A stretch of 64,000 bases of DNA from Isoetes taiwanensis (taxonomy: Eukaryota > Streptophyta > Lycopodiopsida > Isoetales > Isoetaceae), in NCBI GenBank assembly GCA_021234155.1, contig JAJEKV010000172.1, positions 186,001 through 250,000 of the forward strand. Reading direction: 5' to 3'. This document shows positions 13,097 through 25,253 of this stretch, piece by piece. Both the position numbers and the translations under genes were made by a program. The first letter of the stretch is position 1. Every line of letters starts with the position of its first letter. The notes beneath the pieces are model-generated. The model worked only from the letters and a program-made list of their open reading frames with translations. It made no database searches and was not told the DNA's origin.

Positions 13097-13262
13097 GGCC
13101 CTACAAAAAGATCATGTGAAGGCTATCCATGTTCCGAGGAACCAATGCCAACAAGGGCCAACATTTCCCCAATAGAAGTTTGTGTATCTTCTTATTGCAC
13201 ATCATGTAGAAACGGAATGTGATTTATTTTCATGTCTTTTGATTGATTTGTCTTACTTCGTC
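13097..13262 (+). repeat. Local dispersed repeat, copy 2
   Basis: Second copy of the repeat at 11448-11660, beginning GGCCCTACAAAAAGATCATG and ending near TTGATTTGTCTTAC. Confidence 0.7.
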
Positions 13263-13744
13263 CTTTTCTTAATCAGCTTTATTAATATGACTACTACTTT
13301 ATGGGATGTTTTCATTCTTCAATCGTGGCCCTTGATGGGAGGAATATTCCTCATTTTATGCCAGATGAAGGGCCCTCTGTTTTTTCCATGCTGCGACCCA
13401 TGCAAATTTCAAAGGTGCAGAATTAAAGCACATGACCATTGGTGCTATGTCAAGCGGAATTGCAGTGGAAGTATATTATGGGTTTTTCATTCAACTCGAT
13501 TGGTAGCCGTTGATTGGCGGCATATTCCTAGTATTGTGCCAGATCCATGGCTATTGGTCTCCCTGCTAAACCAGACTGCCTGTGCTAAGCCAAACTGCCC
13601 CAATCGACCCTGCACTATTCCCCCAATTAATCCTACAGTCACTCCAAAGTTTCGAACTGCTAGAATGAATCCTGCTGCCGAAATGAATATTGCGCAATCT
13701 CGGAATCAATCATCTTCATAAATGTACAGACATGGCTGTTTACA

Positions 13745-13830
13745 CTAGGGCTGGAGGATTCGAACCTCCGGGCCATGTCGGCCTCACCAGAACCCTTCCA
13801 ATTACATCTAACTACTGCCATCATCCAAGA
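13745..13830 (-). repeat. tRNA-like sequence (tRNA pseudogene or SINE head)
   Basis: On the minus strand a perfect T arm is present: stem GGAGG/CCTCC around TTCGAAT (13753-13769), giving a consensus polymerase III B box GGTTCGAATCC. About 50 bases upstream is TGGCAGTAGTTAGA (about 13807-13823), close to an A box. The acceptor stem does not pair and no CCA-adjacent discriminator is evident, so it is not a working tRNA. The most likely source is the head of a tRNA-derived SINE or a decayed tRNA. Confidence 0.6.
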
Positions 13831-13849
13831 AAGAAAGCAAGAAAACAAA

Positions 13850-14755
13850 AACGTAGCATCTCTTCTTTTAAATTCTGTGGCTTAAGAATCCGTGGCCAGT
13901 TTGTTCCATCTTCAGAAGAATCGATGGCGCTTGAATGCAATATCTGCTTCGTACAATCCCACCAATCTACAGAAGAAACCATGCCATCACATTACCTACA
14001 CCAAGCCCTGCAAAAACAAAAGCATGAAGGTTGTTCGAGCCATGGTAGGAATCCCTGTTTCAACCAGTTTCAGGCACTTGCTGCCTCTTGTAGAAGGACG
14101 GCCGCCCTATCAGAGAATCTAAGATGCAAATCACTAGAGCCCCAGCTTCTTTCTCTTCAAAAACTTGATTTGTCGCATTCTCTAACACCAACCTAAACCT
14201 CCCTCTGCCCCAAGCAAATAACTAGAGGAAAATAACCATGAAGCCCCTCCGCTCCACAATCCCTGCCTCACCGTCGCTGGGATCTGCTGCCGCCCTTGCC
14301 AAAAAAGAAGTCAACATCCGTTCTTATCCACGCCCTTCGAGCTTCCTATTTGAGCCAGTGGCATATGGACACGCGGGAGCTTCCCAAAACAGGCTCCAAA
14401 TTTCCTTCCTCACACCACTGAGTTCACTTAAAAAAACATGACACAAACACACCACTGAAATAGAAACTTGCCCCTCACAACAAAAAAGCAACTCAAATAT
14501 GCACAAATATACCATTCTCAATACAATACAATACCAGAATCATAGTTTCCACCATTGCGAGAATACCTTCCCGCAATACCAAACGAATTGGGTAAAATTA
14601 ATCAATTGATATTGACAAATTTGACTAAAAAGAAAAGGAAATGGTTGAATACACTAGATTGCAAAAGAATAAAAGAGATACATTGAAATCGCTTTTCCAT
14701 GTATAAATAAAAGAATGGACTTTATTTGACGTAGAATATATAGTACGTTTACGAA
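13850..14755. other. Downstream flank of the CFAP73-like gene, nothing recognised
   Basis: Open frames at 13690-14196 and 14238-14441 on plus show no family motif and are C- and A-rich. The stretch lies just beyond the stop codon of the minus-strand CFAP73-like gene and may include its 3' UTR. Confidence 0.45.
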
Positions 14756-14764
14756 ATATATATG

Positions 14765-17700
14765 TTACAAATGTGTATCATGCCTTACCAGCTTTTGATT
14801 GCCAATTTTGTAAGCTTTGATGATTTGATTAGTATCGCTGATGTAATGTCCGATTGCATCTAGCTGTTGTAAAGGAATTAGGAATGGTGGACGATATATT
14901 TTAGACTTTTGGCATATCCTTGTAAATATATTCTCAATCGCCATGCTCGTCTGTTGAAAGTACATCAGAAATAAGATATGTTTTGAAAGATAACACATAC
15001 AAGAAAATCTATATGTTTCACACAAGTAGGGAAAGACTATGTGATCATCAGTTTCAGTGGACTGAACCCCGGCATCTTCTAAGAGCTATTATTTTGGAAC
15101 TAAATCCAGCAAAGAGGAAATATTTGACAATCAGTTTGTATGTTCTTTTTCTTGTGAAAAGTAGGTAAAAGGATAGGGAATTTTAGAAGAACACGCTCAC
15201 AAATACTAGTTGGTTTTGACTCTAGCAATGGCACCACTATTGGTTCTTACCAACTATGACAATGGCAAGTCAAGGGAATGCGCTAATTCTTTAAATTGGA
15301 CATAAGATCAAATAGCCTATACTCTTTGTAGCAGGAAACTACCTTGCTAATTGTCACAGTATCACTGCAATAAGACTTTTTGCAGTGTGAATCTCATTGT
15401 CCACTTCCACAGGCTACTCTCATGAATCTGTGCATTTATTATCGAAGCAAATTTTGCATGCCTGATTGGTATCCAAAAAGATTATAGGGGATGTAAGCAG
15501 AGACAAACCTGCCCTCTTACAAGCGTCCTGGCAGCTGCAATTTCAAGGTTTGTCTCTATCTTCTTCTCCATTTCACTTGTATCCTGTCTTATTCTATTGT
15601 ACTCGTGTTTCATTAAAGAGACATCATTTTCCAAGTTCATAATCTCAGTAAATGATGATTTACAATAAGCTTGCATATTAGCACGCAACTCCTCCATCTT
15701 GTGCGAACATTCTTCAACTTGTGTTCTTAACTCTTCGTCTGTACTCAATAGCATTGTGTACCTGCATATAATGCCAGCAATCTTAATGTTTTACTAGGAA
15801 CGTTGTTCTACAGAAACCTAGAACAGCTGATTCAATCAGAAAGCCTTGGACATATATATTCATAACTCCCATATAAATCCAGCTCGTACAAACACTGAAC
15901 TGTAAAAGTTGAGGCAGTCCTAAATTTACAATAATCTTATGTTGCATTAATCTTTCAACCTTTTGTTTTCCATTGCTAAACCAAGACATTTAAAATACAA
16001 GATTGCACCCAGAAATGCACTTTTGCAATTATTGTTCTAAAAAAGTTATCAACAACCATTTGATTCTTTACAAAAGAACCATAAGACAATGGCATGATTC
16101 CATAAAAATAGAGCTTGGATCAAAGATGGATTTATCCAATCCAAAATCGCACTTAGCTCCCTCAGGAGTGATGGGATAACCAAGTCATACCAAGAAACAA
16201 GAAATTGACTATACACAGTCGCACTAGTGGAACATGTGCGCAGGCATAGGGTAAACACGAATGAGTTGCTAGTAATTAAATTCACAACTGATCAGGGAGG
16301 AGCGGAACAAGCTGTGCATCAGTAACAACAAAGCCTCCTCCTCCATTTCCTGTGCATGAACCTACGATCATGTGGTGGCATTTTGCCAGGACTACTCTTC
16401 GTTCTTAAATAGGAGTTCATTGAACTGTGTAAGACCAAGACATATACAAAAATCTTAACCATGGTGTTACGCTTACGTTGGAAAATGAAGGACCTCTCAC
16501 TAGTGTGCTGCGAGCTGACCAAAGTGAGATTCCCAGAATAAAAGCAGCTCCTGAATGTAATATGAAGCAAGATGGTCCAGTGAAATGTACAAACCCAGAA
16601 TATGGAGTATAATCATCGTCGTATCAGATGAAGCATGTGCATTCTCTAGAGGATCGTACATTCTGCTATGTCCAGTTTGTTCTAGTCGCCTTTTGCATCC
16701 TTTCTTTGCCTCGGCAGGTGTTTCTGCTAATGGCATGGACAGTACCAGTTCACCTAAAGGAGCACGCATTTTCCTTCTTACAGCTGTCATACTCCTCCAA
16801 GAGATTGCATGCCTTCCCACTAGGCACATTGTTGCGCTATACAGAAGGAGTTCTATGTCCTGGTAAGTGGCAAATTCACAACCAGTGTTTTTCCAAAGAA
16901 TTTAACATCTGTGTCATGAATCCAGAAGCATAGGATTATCCCTTTCCGAAGTTCGTACCTCCAAGGGCACATGGTGATTTCTCTGTATTAGAATCAGCTG
17001 GTTTGCATCTACTGCTACAGTTTCTTCATTGGGATGAAGCATGAGATTCTGGTTTGTGTTTTCTGCACAAAGTGGTCCAACAGACAGAATTGATATTGCT
17101 TACTTGCTTATCAGCCAAGGTACTAACTTCAGTTCCAGGGATCTGAACAATGAACCATCTGTGGACGGTCACACTGCTAAAGCTGCCCTGTCTGTCCCTT
17201 AACTTTGACAACCAAACTATAGATGATTAGCAGTCAACCTACAGTTGCATGTTTCTCATGCTTAAAAACAGTTACTGTACCTGCCCTCTAGGACCTATGT
17301 TTATAGATTTGAATATGCTGCTCCAGGCCAAAGAAATGTAAAAACATATGCACATTGCCAGCTCAACAATAATGAATCCAGGCGAAAGAAATACGGTACA
17401 TGTAATTAGTTAGAGACGTTCCAGTTAGGCAGGCTATCACCTCAATAGCAAGTCATTTATCTCTTGGTACTCGCTGGCAGCGTTAACAACTCTTTCCAAA
17501 TATTTTTGGTATGACATCATCCTCCCTAGGGCTTTTTTTGTGGAAAGTTTTTCTTGTTGCAATTTCGTTATTTTTGTTTCAATGCGGATAATTTCTGCTT
17601 CCTGGACATGTCTCAAATTTTGAGCATAGATTTCAATAGATCCTAACAAAACTTATTACATAAATTTCTTTAGAGCCTATCATGAAGAGATACGTTAGGG

Positions 17701-18929
17701 AGATAAAGTATGAAGATCCAAACGAGAAGAACAACTTAAAAATGCGTCCATAAGGGCCTTCCTGGAATTTGCTCTAGAATCATTATGAATTTTAAAGTGT
17801 TAAAACAATGAAATAACCTTTTCCAGTCGAATTTTCATCTCATTCGCTGCTTTCTTCTCAGCACGTATTCTCTTTACATTATTTTCCTGATCAAATGTTG
17901 GTTGTCAAAACATCATTCCTCTGGCCTTGACCATACTTATTATTACTTGAACAAAATTGCTATCTGAATAACAGTTTTAAAGTTCATAGCAAGGCTCTGT
18001 ACAAAAATCATGGAAAAGAGCCACCTACAGCATAGCCATTCTACAATCACGTCTAGGTTTTGGCCATGAAATCTCCATCATTGTCCACGTAAATTGATGT
18101 GCAAAGTAGTGCTAAGAGCAGCTAATTTCAAGACCAAGTAGTCATGTCAGCGTGTCATGAAATCTCCATCAATGTCCATGTAATTTGATTTGCAAAGTAG
18201 TGCTAAGAGCAGCTAGTCTCAAGACTCCTATGGATGGGCAATGTGGTCCCCTTCATTGTCCTACAAAGCTTATGTTTGAATTTGGTTTCTAACCCATTAT
18301 TTGTTAAATGGATTTCATGGACTATAACATGGGAAAAGACCACCTCTTGTGATAAAGGTACTTTGAAGGCTTTATCAAACTAACTATTAAACCGTTAGAA
18401 GCTACTATCTATCTATGTATATAAGCTTTGCAATTTGGGGTAACCACTTTTTAAAACAAACGTCATACAGAGATTTTCTGAGAGGATCATTAGGCATTCT
18501 TTCAGCTCTCTGAAGACATAATCTGGAAACCCAATACAGACCTGTAAAAATTTTGAAAAACGAATAAGAGAGTCCTGTAATTCATGATCCTTTATTCTCA
18601 AGTTTTCTTCTCGTTTGGTGAGCTCTTCATCCTTCCTACAGACAGAACAGATAAAGAATTCTGAAGAAAAGGCTCCAATTTGAAGAAAGACGTAAAGACT
18701 AGCTACCAAAATCAAAGCAAAGGAAAAGTGGCCCAGTTGGGAAAACAATGTACCTTGCGGCCTCAACCTTCTGGCGTTCAAGGGCTTCCTGGACTTGGTG
18801 CATAAGGCGTTTTTTCTCGAGCAACCTGGTGGCCGGAAGAGCCCTGTCAAGTGCTACTACGGTAGGCTGGCCACCCCTTCCTGTGGGAAAGACAGACCCT
18901 ATTGTTTCTGCTACGGCAACATCCGCCAT
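14765..18929 (-). CDS. CFAP73/CCDC42-family flagellar coiled-coil protein (DUF4200), six exons
   Basis: Exons, all with GT-AG borders and matching phases: 18929-18754, 18635-18542, 17886-17818, 17601-17441, 15761-15509, 14950-14765. They join to 312 codons plus stop, which is the usual size of CCDC42 and CFAP73 (about 310 residues). The domain starts near residue 36 with LLEKKRLMHQVQEALERQK and is a continuous coiled coil. It contains LIRFSKFLQENN and YLERVVNAASEYQEINDLL, both typical of DUF4200, and ends with the MAIENIF segment in the last exon. Known role of the family: CFAP73 (Chlamydomonas MIA2) binds MIA1/CFAP100 and tethers inner-arm dyneins on axonemal doublets; CCDC42 is needed for sperm flagella. 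In a plant this fits swimming sperm. MADVAVAE was chosen as start; an in-frame ATG 54 bases upstream (18983) is possible. AAG|GTAAGG at the end of exon 6 could be another splice donor. Which of the two paralogues it is cannot be decided by eye. Confidence 0.88.
15762..17440 (-). other. Intron 4 of the CFAP73-like gene
   Basis: A 1.68-kb intron. Long overlapping open frames on both strands at 16500-16866 have no recognisable motif and no splice sites that would insert them in phase, so they are not annotated as exons. Confidence 0.6.
18065..18225. repeat. 91-bp tandem duplication inside intron 2 of the CFAP73-like gene
   Basis: 18065-18134 and 18156-18225 are two copies of a 70-bp block starting CATGAAATCTCCATCA, about 90% identical, with period 91. 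It lies wholly within the 655-bp intron between exons 2 and 3. Confidence 0.9.
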
Positions 18930-19116
18930 TGCTGCCCAAATGATTTTGCTACTGAGCCACCTCTGAGACAATATGCCTAACAAGAACGTTATAGATATGA
19001 GTGCATCCTGGCCGTTGGATGGGTTCTACAACGACTTTCCTAGCTGTCGGTAAACCTAATAACTGGGCAGTAACAAAAATGGTTTTTATTACCTTTGTTC
19101 CTGACGTTCACAACAA

Positions 19117-19270
19117 TTTTTTTTTTTTTTGGGTTGCCCCTAGGGGGGCAAGCCCTTGTTTATGTGGGTTTATGGCATATTCTAAGTATATGCTAGTATA
19201 TGCCAGGAATATGCCAATGACGGCTCCAAACTTGCTATAGGATGTAAATTGGCGGTCGTGGCTGTTCTTA
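19117..19270 (-). repeat. Dispersed short repeat, copy 2 (SINE-like 3' end)
   Basis: Starts with a run of 14 T's, then GGGTTGCCCCTAGGGGGGCAA and the ATATGCTAG-type repeats, matching 5936-6080 at about 80% over 130 bp. The longer T run (poly-A on the minus strand) suggests a younger insertion than copy 1. It lies about 190 bp upstream of the CFAP73-like start codon and so within the likely promoter. Confidence 0.65.
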
Positions 19271-19384
19271 GGCATCGATTTCGAAACCGGCTAACCAGAT
19301 TCTAGAAAAGGGACCCTCTGTTTTCTGTTCTTCTGTGCGTGCAAAGAATGTCGTTCAAGCATTCCACACACTTGGATGAGGCTT

Positions 19385-21090
19385 TTCACTTCACAGAAAA
19401 TAGTCAGAAGATGCAAGGCGTATCTATCTCCCGAGAAGCTGCTTTACGTGCTTGTTCAAGAATGCACCAAGTTAGGAGACCTGGAATCTGGGAAACATTA
19501 TAGTTTTTGATAGGACTAGGTGGGCTTGCTTCAAATGCATGTTTCTCGATCACTTTTTACAATCTGTTTACTTCTTGCGAAAGTTTGGATCAAGCAATTC
19601 AAGCCTTCATCAAGGTTTTCACGACCAAGTCGGTGTACATGGAATGCAATTATTGTGCACGCCAAAACTTGGAGATTGTGGAACAATTGCTCCATTTATA
19701 TGAGCGGATGGAGGAATCGTAAGAAAGCGAGATAAATTCGTTTCGGGCATTTCAAAAGCGTGTTCCAAAGATTGGACTATGTAGAACAAGGTAGGAGAAT
19801 TCATGAGCGAGATTATTCAAAGTGGTCTTCAATCGACATTGTGGTGGGAAGTACAATTGTTCATATGTATGCCAAATGTGGGAGCTTGAAGGAAGCTCAA
19901 AGCGTATTTGACAAACTCGGAATCTAGATGTGGTAGCTTGGGGTGCAATGATTGCGAGATCGTGCAACATAATGAAGGCCACCTTGCATTGAAATGTTTT
20001 GAGTATGCAATGCAAGAGCATAATGTAAGATAAGTTCACATTTTCAAGTATCTTGAAAGCATGTGATAGTATTGGGTCCTTAGATCAAGGTAAGGACATC
20101 CATAAGCGATTCTTGAAAATAAACTTCGAATCGACATTATTGTTGGAAGTGCTCTCGTTGATATGTATGCCAAATTTGGCGGTTTGGAGGAAGCATGGAG
20201 CGTTTTCATAACATTGCCTTGTAGAAATGTCATAACATGGAATTCTATGATTTTGGGATATCTTTGAGCTTGGAGAAGGTTATCTTGCTTTCCAATGTTT
20301 TGAAACTATCTTGGATGGAGAACATAACGCCTATTAAGGTTACATTGTTGAGTGTTTTGAAAGCATGTGGTAATGTAGGTGCCATAGAACAAGGAAGGAA
20401 TATCCATGAACAAATTGCGATGATAAATTCCAACATGATAGTGTCTTGGGTAATGCTCGTTGATATGTATGCCAAATGTGGGAGCTTGGCGAGAGGCGGA
20501 ATGTCTTTGATAAAATGCCCAATAAAAGTGTAGTGCCTTGGGGACAATAGTTACAGGATATGCTTTCGACTTGGTGAAGCTAGACCTACAATCGATCCCT
20601 TCTAGATATGCAACATGATGGTGTTAAACCAAATGCTATAATTTTTCTTGGCATTCTTATTGCAATAAGCAAAGGCTAGGCCTAGTGGATGAAGGATTTT
20701 TTTTTTTAAGAGCATGAGCCAATATGGTGATCATCAGTAGCACAACATATTTCATGTTACTTGTTTGGTGGATCTCTTTGGGTCATGTTGCCCTGTGTCA
20801 ATGAATTTGAAACTTTGCTCAAAACTACATTTGCATCGACATATGTCCATGGACCACACTATTAACTTCATGCAAAATACATTGCAATGTGCGAGAAAAT
20901 GCTTTGATGAAATTCTTCAACTAGATCATTTTTGTTCGGGGCATATGTGCTCATGTCGATATCGCGGGGGCTCTTATGATAAAAAGTTCTTATAAAGTAG
21001 AGTTCTTTGCAAAGGTGCGTGAGGCGAACACCATCCGAGGGGATTGATAAAATCTAGATAAAGTCACGATGATAAAATGGTATTCTTTGC
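19385..21090 (+). pseudogene. PPR gene relic (PLS type with E-like tail)
   Basis: A near full-length but frame-broken PPR protein, which would bind organellar RNA. It begins with LLYVLVQECTKLGDLESGK (about 19440) and runs through repeats containing WNAIIVHAKT (19655), IVVGSTIVHMYAKCGSLKEA (about 19840), VGSALVDMYAKFGGLEEAWS (about 20145), VLKACGNVGAIEQGRNIHEQ (about 20360) and VSWVMLVDMYAKCGSLA (about 20450). After the repeats come GVKPNAIIFLGIL (20615), FFKSMSQYG (20710) and, near 20940-21030, AYVLMS and a basic RRTPSEGI stretch that resembles the E motif. No DYW domain is found. More than ten indels and stops break the frame. The spacing of the 35-residue repeats is kept, so this is a dead copy of a once normal gene. 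Confidence 0.92.
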
Positions 21091-21785
21091 GATTCATGAA
21101 GTGTTGAATTGTTGCCATGTTATATTATGCTATCTTTGGAAAATATAATGACAGGGCAACAATGAGATAAATTGCCTTGTCATATTGTGTGGAAATTCAG
21201 AGCATTTGGAAATGAGCTTCTACCGAAAGAATCTATGACGAAAGAAATGTGAGTCTCTTAACTGGGCCTTGTTTTTTATTGCAAGATCTAGCATTAGATA
21301 TTCGTCCCTTGGATCGGGTCATGATATTGGGGCGGGAAAATACGAGAAAAGAAGACAACAACTCAACAATTACATCAATCAGAAAAGTGGAACAAGCTCC
21401 GTTTTAGAGTTTTGCATTTATTATTGCATTGCAATATGCTCGACGCATCTTGCTGGCAAGTAATCTACATCCAACACACTGCATAATGCATATGGTCGAA
21501 CTATGTTTTGAACATAGAGTTGCCCTGAGGGGAGCAGCCTATCAATTGTCTACATCACACCCTAGTGTTATCTTGGGCCATGTCTTTATTAGTTGGATCC
21601 GTTGTCCATCCAGATTTGACTTGAAGTCTTGTGTTGCCAGAGGAGATTTGGCAAAACCTATTACCAAGAGGCTGGGAACGAAGTTGGCAACTCCACCGAA
21701 ATATGCACATGGAATCTTCTTGCTCAAAATGAGAGTAAACCAATTAGGTTCTATTGACAACCATACAAAGTTCTACCTACAACCA

Positions 21786-21820
21786 TCTATATCTATATAT
21801 AATAATAAAGGAGTTTTGTG
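21786..21820 (+). other. Helitron 5' terminus
   Basis: TC start preceded by A and followed by TATATATAATAATAAAGGAG, a typical 5' terminal composition of plant Helitrons. Confidence 0.55.
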
Positions 21821-22879
21821 ATAGTCTGTGCAGCATCTTGGCCCTTAAACTTTTTACTTTAATTTCATCCCTTAGATTTACGGTTTTCTTTTCTGTTTCT
21901 TCCATAGCCCGTCCTTCCTATTTCTCTTGTGGATCCTATATGCAGATGATTTCACGCTTGCTTCATCCAATCCATCTCAAGGCTTTTCGTATTTAGTCTG
22001 CTTCATGGATTTTTGAATGAGCAGTGCTTCTTCTGGCAGAGGGCCAAAAGATTTCATGCCTGCTTGAAACATCAGTTACACCAGAAGGAAAAGGAAATTT
22101 AGGACGAGCTGCATTGTTACTTTATTAGAAAGGGATTTCACTTCTTTCTTTTGTGTCAACGGCGCTAGCTGAATACCACCGTGAAGAATTTTGCTGTTCG
22201 ACTGCACCATTCAATGAAGCGGGCAGAGTAGCAGATCAAGTTGAGCCTTCCCTTCGAGGAAAGGGTACTTTTCTCGATCAACCGGTTACATATAAACATG
22301 GCAAATCAAAAGCTTTCTTTGACGTCACAATTGGAGGATCTAAAGCAGGCCGAAGTTGTGATGGGAATCTGATACCATACCACGCCAGCTAACCGGCAGA
22401 GAATTTCGGGGCACTTTGCTTTGGAGAGAAGGGAGTGGGAAGGTCTGGTATGCTGCTTTGCATTACAAGGGTTCATCCTTCCACACAATTCATGTACCGG
22501 GGAGGAGATTTTACCATGGGGCGATGGCGGTGGTGGTGAGTCCATATATGGTGCCAAATTGTGCTTCTCTGGAAGCGCCATGAAGCTCTGAAGCATCGAA
22601 GCCGGGGAAAAATTACTATCCAAAAGACCTATTGTTCAATTTCAAGTCCGGGCGTGTAGGTATGTGTTTTATGAACCTTTTACTTAACTTTACTTTCGAT
22701 TGCCATATGCATTGGCGTTCTATGGTGCGAGGCATCCTTGTGTTTACTATGGGACACCGCCTTTAATTTTTTTTTTTCATTAGGTTATGCGGCCCGTGCA
22801 CGCATATAATTTTGTGATGGATTGGATTAAATTTGTTGCATAAGGAGCAAGTTTCTAAGCGATAACTCGCCTTCTAATG

Positions 22880-25105
22880 TACAAATCATTGCTGGCAAAA
22901 GACTGGGTTCGGTGCAATTTATTTCTAACGTGGCTTTTGCATACTTTGTGTTAGAGAAAGTAGTAACATTGAGGTAAGATCTAGTATACATTCAAGGCAA
23001 CTTGTATCTCGGCCAGATTAAACCAATCATGTTTTTGCGGGGATAGTGTTGGCAATGTGTGCATAGTTGTTGGCAACATGTTTTTTGTTGCCTTTGGTAA
23101 TCATCAATCACCAAGTAAGGCAAAATAATAACTATTAGATACTTCATAGAGTTCAGCTATTGCATATTGAGTTTTCCTATTGGCTTTCACTTGAGAGGTT
23201 AATAAACTACAAAAATCATATATATCTTCTATATTGTGCTTTTTTCGGGTCCACGATTGTCATTGCTCATCATATGGTATACATGTAAGATATGTTCATA
23301 AATTCCTATTGCCTTTCTTTTATAATCGCAAATTATCTTTATCGACATTTTATTTGGTGCGCAATATAAGAAAGGGATGCGACATCATTGCAAATAAATC
23401 GGAGGTTTGTTAGTTCACAATGGAAGATCTTGCTACTTTCTTGCTATACCATTGTTTCGAGCCATTGGGACACATTCATTGCTATTTGCCAAACCATTGT
23501 AAGATATTTGATGCAAAAGATAGTGTTTTGGAATCTAACATCGGATAAAGGTCAATATTACTTAAACAACACTAAATGGAGAGAGTAAATGGTTTGGTTT
23601 ACATATGTTATCATACGGGTGAAAGCATGCTAGGGTGTACCATCTAAAAGTACTTTTTTAGAGTCTTGAAATTTCAGAAAAGTACCAATATTGGTCTTGG
23701 GAACTTAACATAAATCTTTGCAATAAATAATAAGTTTGAGAGTTAATCCATTTATATTAGTCTCTAATAGTATTGTTATCCTCTAATACTATAGATTGAC
23801 ATGTTATTGACCTTCAATTCAAAAAATTTGATTGATTTTAATGGAAAGAAAAAAACATAGTTTTAAAAGTACCCGGTTAGGTCTTTTGAGGGTTCAAAAG
23901 TGGTACAAGTAGCATGCTTTTACCCTTCTACTCTTTTTCTTCTGACCTCATACGGGTAATAGTTTTATATGTTCCATTTTCTTTTGGTTGAGCATAATTT
24001 TCTCCCTAATTGCATTACGTTTTCGGATGGCGAGGTTGAATGATGGCCTTGCCATGTTTGATGCCATCCTTATTGTGCCCATGTTACAAATATTTTTGGA
24101 CAACCTTTTCTATATTCCTTTGGATTCATCTATTTTCAAGAATATCGGGTTAGATTTCTCTTACCATGAGCCCTCTTTGTTCACGCAAACATTGGACATG
24201 TAATTACACGTTCTTAATATTACATGGTACGGGTGTTTAATGAGTTCTGGCCCTTTGTATGTTTGGGATCGGCATTTGTTTTCTTTTCCTTGGAATTGCG
24301 ATTGCTAGCACCTCAAGACCGGTCGGATATACTTTATAATGCGTTGAGATTATTTCTTATTTATTAGAGTTTAGGTTTGTTGAAAACGTGTATTCCTTTT
24401 AAAGGCGTCCTTTTCTCTTTCCCACCTTGTATATCTTGAATAGAGTGAAGCCACAGATTTATGCTCCTCTTTTGTGCAAAGTGTAGATTTGGATTCATTT
24501 ATCAAGGTCTACGGACTTTGAACAAATAGCATCAAGCTTGGGTCCTTAAAATTATAATTTGTTTGCCTTTGAAATGCGATCGCAGAATTGAAATTTGCAA
24601 CAATGTGCACGAACTACTATGTTACACCAATCATTAATTGACTATATAAAGATGCCTCACTGTGTGAACACCAGGTGCAAGTTTTCACTTACTCACTTTC
24701 ATCACAAAATGATCTTTTGGTGCAGAATGCTTATAAATCCGCCCTGGGGTTTGGTCAAGACGAGATTCCTACTTCATCTGTATTTACTATGCCAATGTTG
24801 TCTTCATCACGCAAATCCTGGCGGCGAAAACCATCTACATATGTGCTTTTTACATTGGAAAATGACGAGGACATTGAATCACCATTTTCATCTAGCGGGC
24901 CTTACATATTCTACATTTATTGTTTATGTAAATGTCATATATTGTTTATAGTTGTACAATATATTGATTCACCGAATGCCAAATTGGCTAAGAATACAAA
25001 GTACATTTTGTATGTACAAGGCATCAATGCCCAAGATTCAAAAAGGAACTTAATGCATTTATTAGTGATTGATGAGTTGAGAGAGAATCATCAAGATGCT
25101 TGATC
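22880..25105 (+). pseudogene. NIPA-type magnesium transporter fragment, copy A
   Basis: NIPA (DUF803) proteins are multi-helix membrane transporters for Mg2+. Exon-like blocks with splice borders are seen in order: LGSVQFISNVAFAYFVLEK (ends 22973 before GTAAGAT), VVGNMFFVAFGNHQSP (ends about 23114 before GTAAGG), a hydrophobic LINYKNHIY block (about 23200-23290), an SSQWKILL block (about 23405-23500), MARLNDGLAMFDAILIVPML (from about 24027, then frameshifted at QIF), a VFNEF-like block (about 24235-24330) and a C-terminal block (24675-24945). The first family exons, containing the INFGTNLLKLGH-like start, are absent. Frameshifts, and a MITE inside the LTLNG exon, make it a pseudogene. It lies inside the putative Helitron. 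Confidence 0.82.
23617..23925. mobile_element. 309-bp MITE inside copy A
   Basis: The ends are inverted repeats: GGGTGAAAGCATGCT at the left and AGCATGCTTTTACCC at the right (14 of 15 pair), and similarity continues inward through GGTGTACCA / TGGTACA. The interior is AT-rich without coding. The matching place in copy B (about 26150) has no insert, so copy B shows the empty site. The target-site duplication is unclear. Confidence 0.8.
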
Positions 25106-25253
25106 TCTCTCTTATATTGAACAAATACGCTCTTTAACATATAACATACAGTATAACTTCCAAACATGATTGTTAAAAGAGAAGCTGCAGTTTACAAATG
25201 ACCATCACCTCAAAGATGGTTTTCCTTCTTTGTGGAATGTCACAACAGTTGAA

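Larger units (their letters stand above)
22718..25253 (+). repeat. Tandem segmental duplication, unit A
   Basis: Starts TTCTATGGTGCGAGGCATCC. The same phrase reappears at 25254, where unit B begins directly. The two units are close to 90% identical outside indels. Unit A (2,536 bp) is longer than unit B mainly because of a 309-bp MITE at 23617-23925. Confidence 0.9.

Noticed and set aside
13560-13712. Open minus frame with a Gly-rich hydrophobic stretch (FILAVRNFGVTVGLIGGIV)
   Set aside because: It looks membrane-like, but the other frames are open as well, no splice donor or start supports it, and the family could not be named.
16500-16866. Long overlapping open frames on both strands inside an intron of the CFAP73-like gene
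   Set aside because: No splice sites in phase, no family motif, and the exons on either side join perfectly without it.
24595-24951. 118-codon open frame repeated as 26821-27180
   Set aside because: The duplication explains the repetition. The overlapping frame (24675 and 26901) carries the NIPA-like tail after a splice acceptor, so this one is a shadow.
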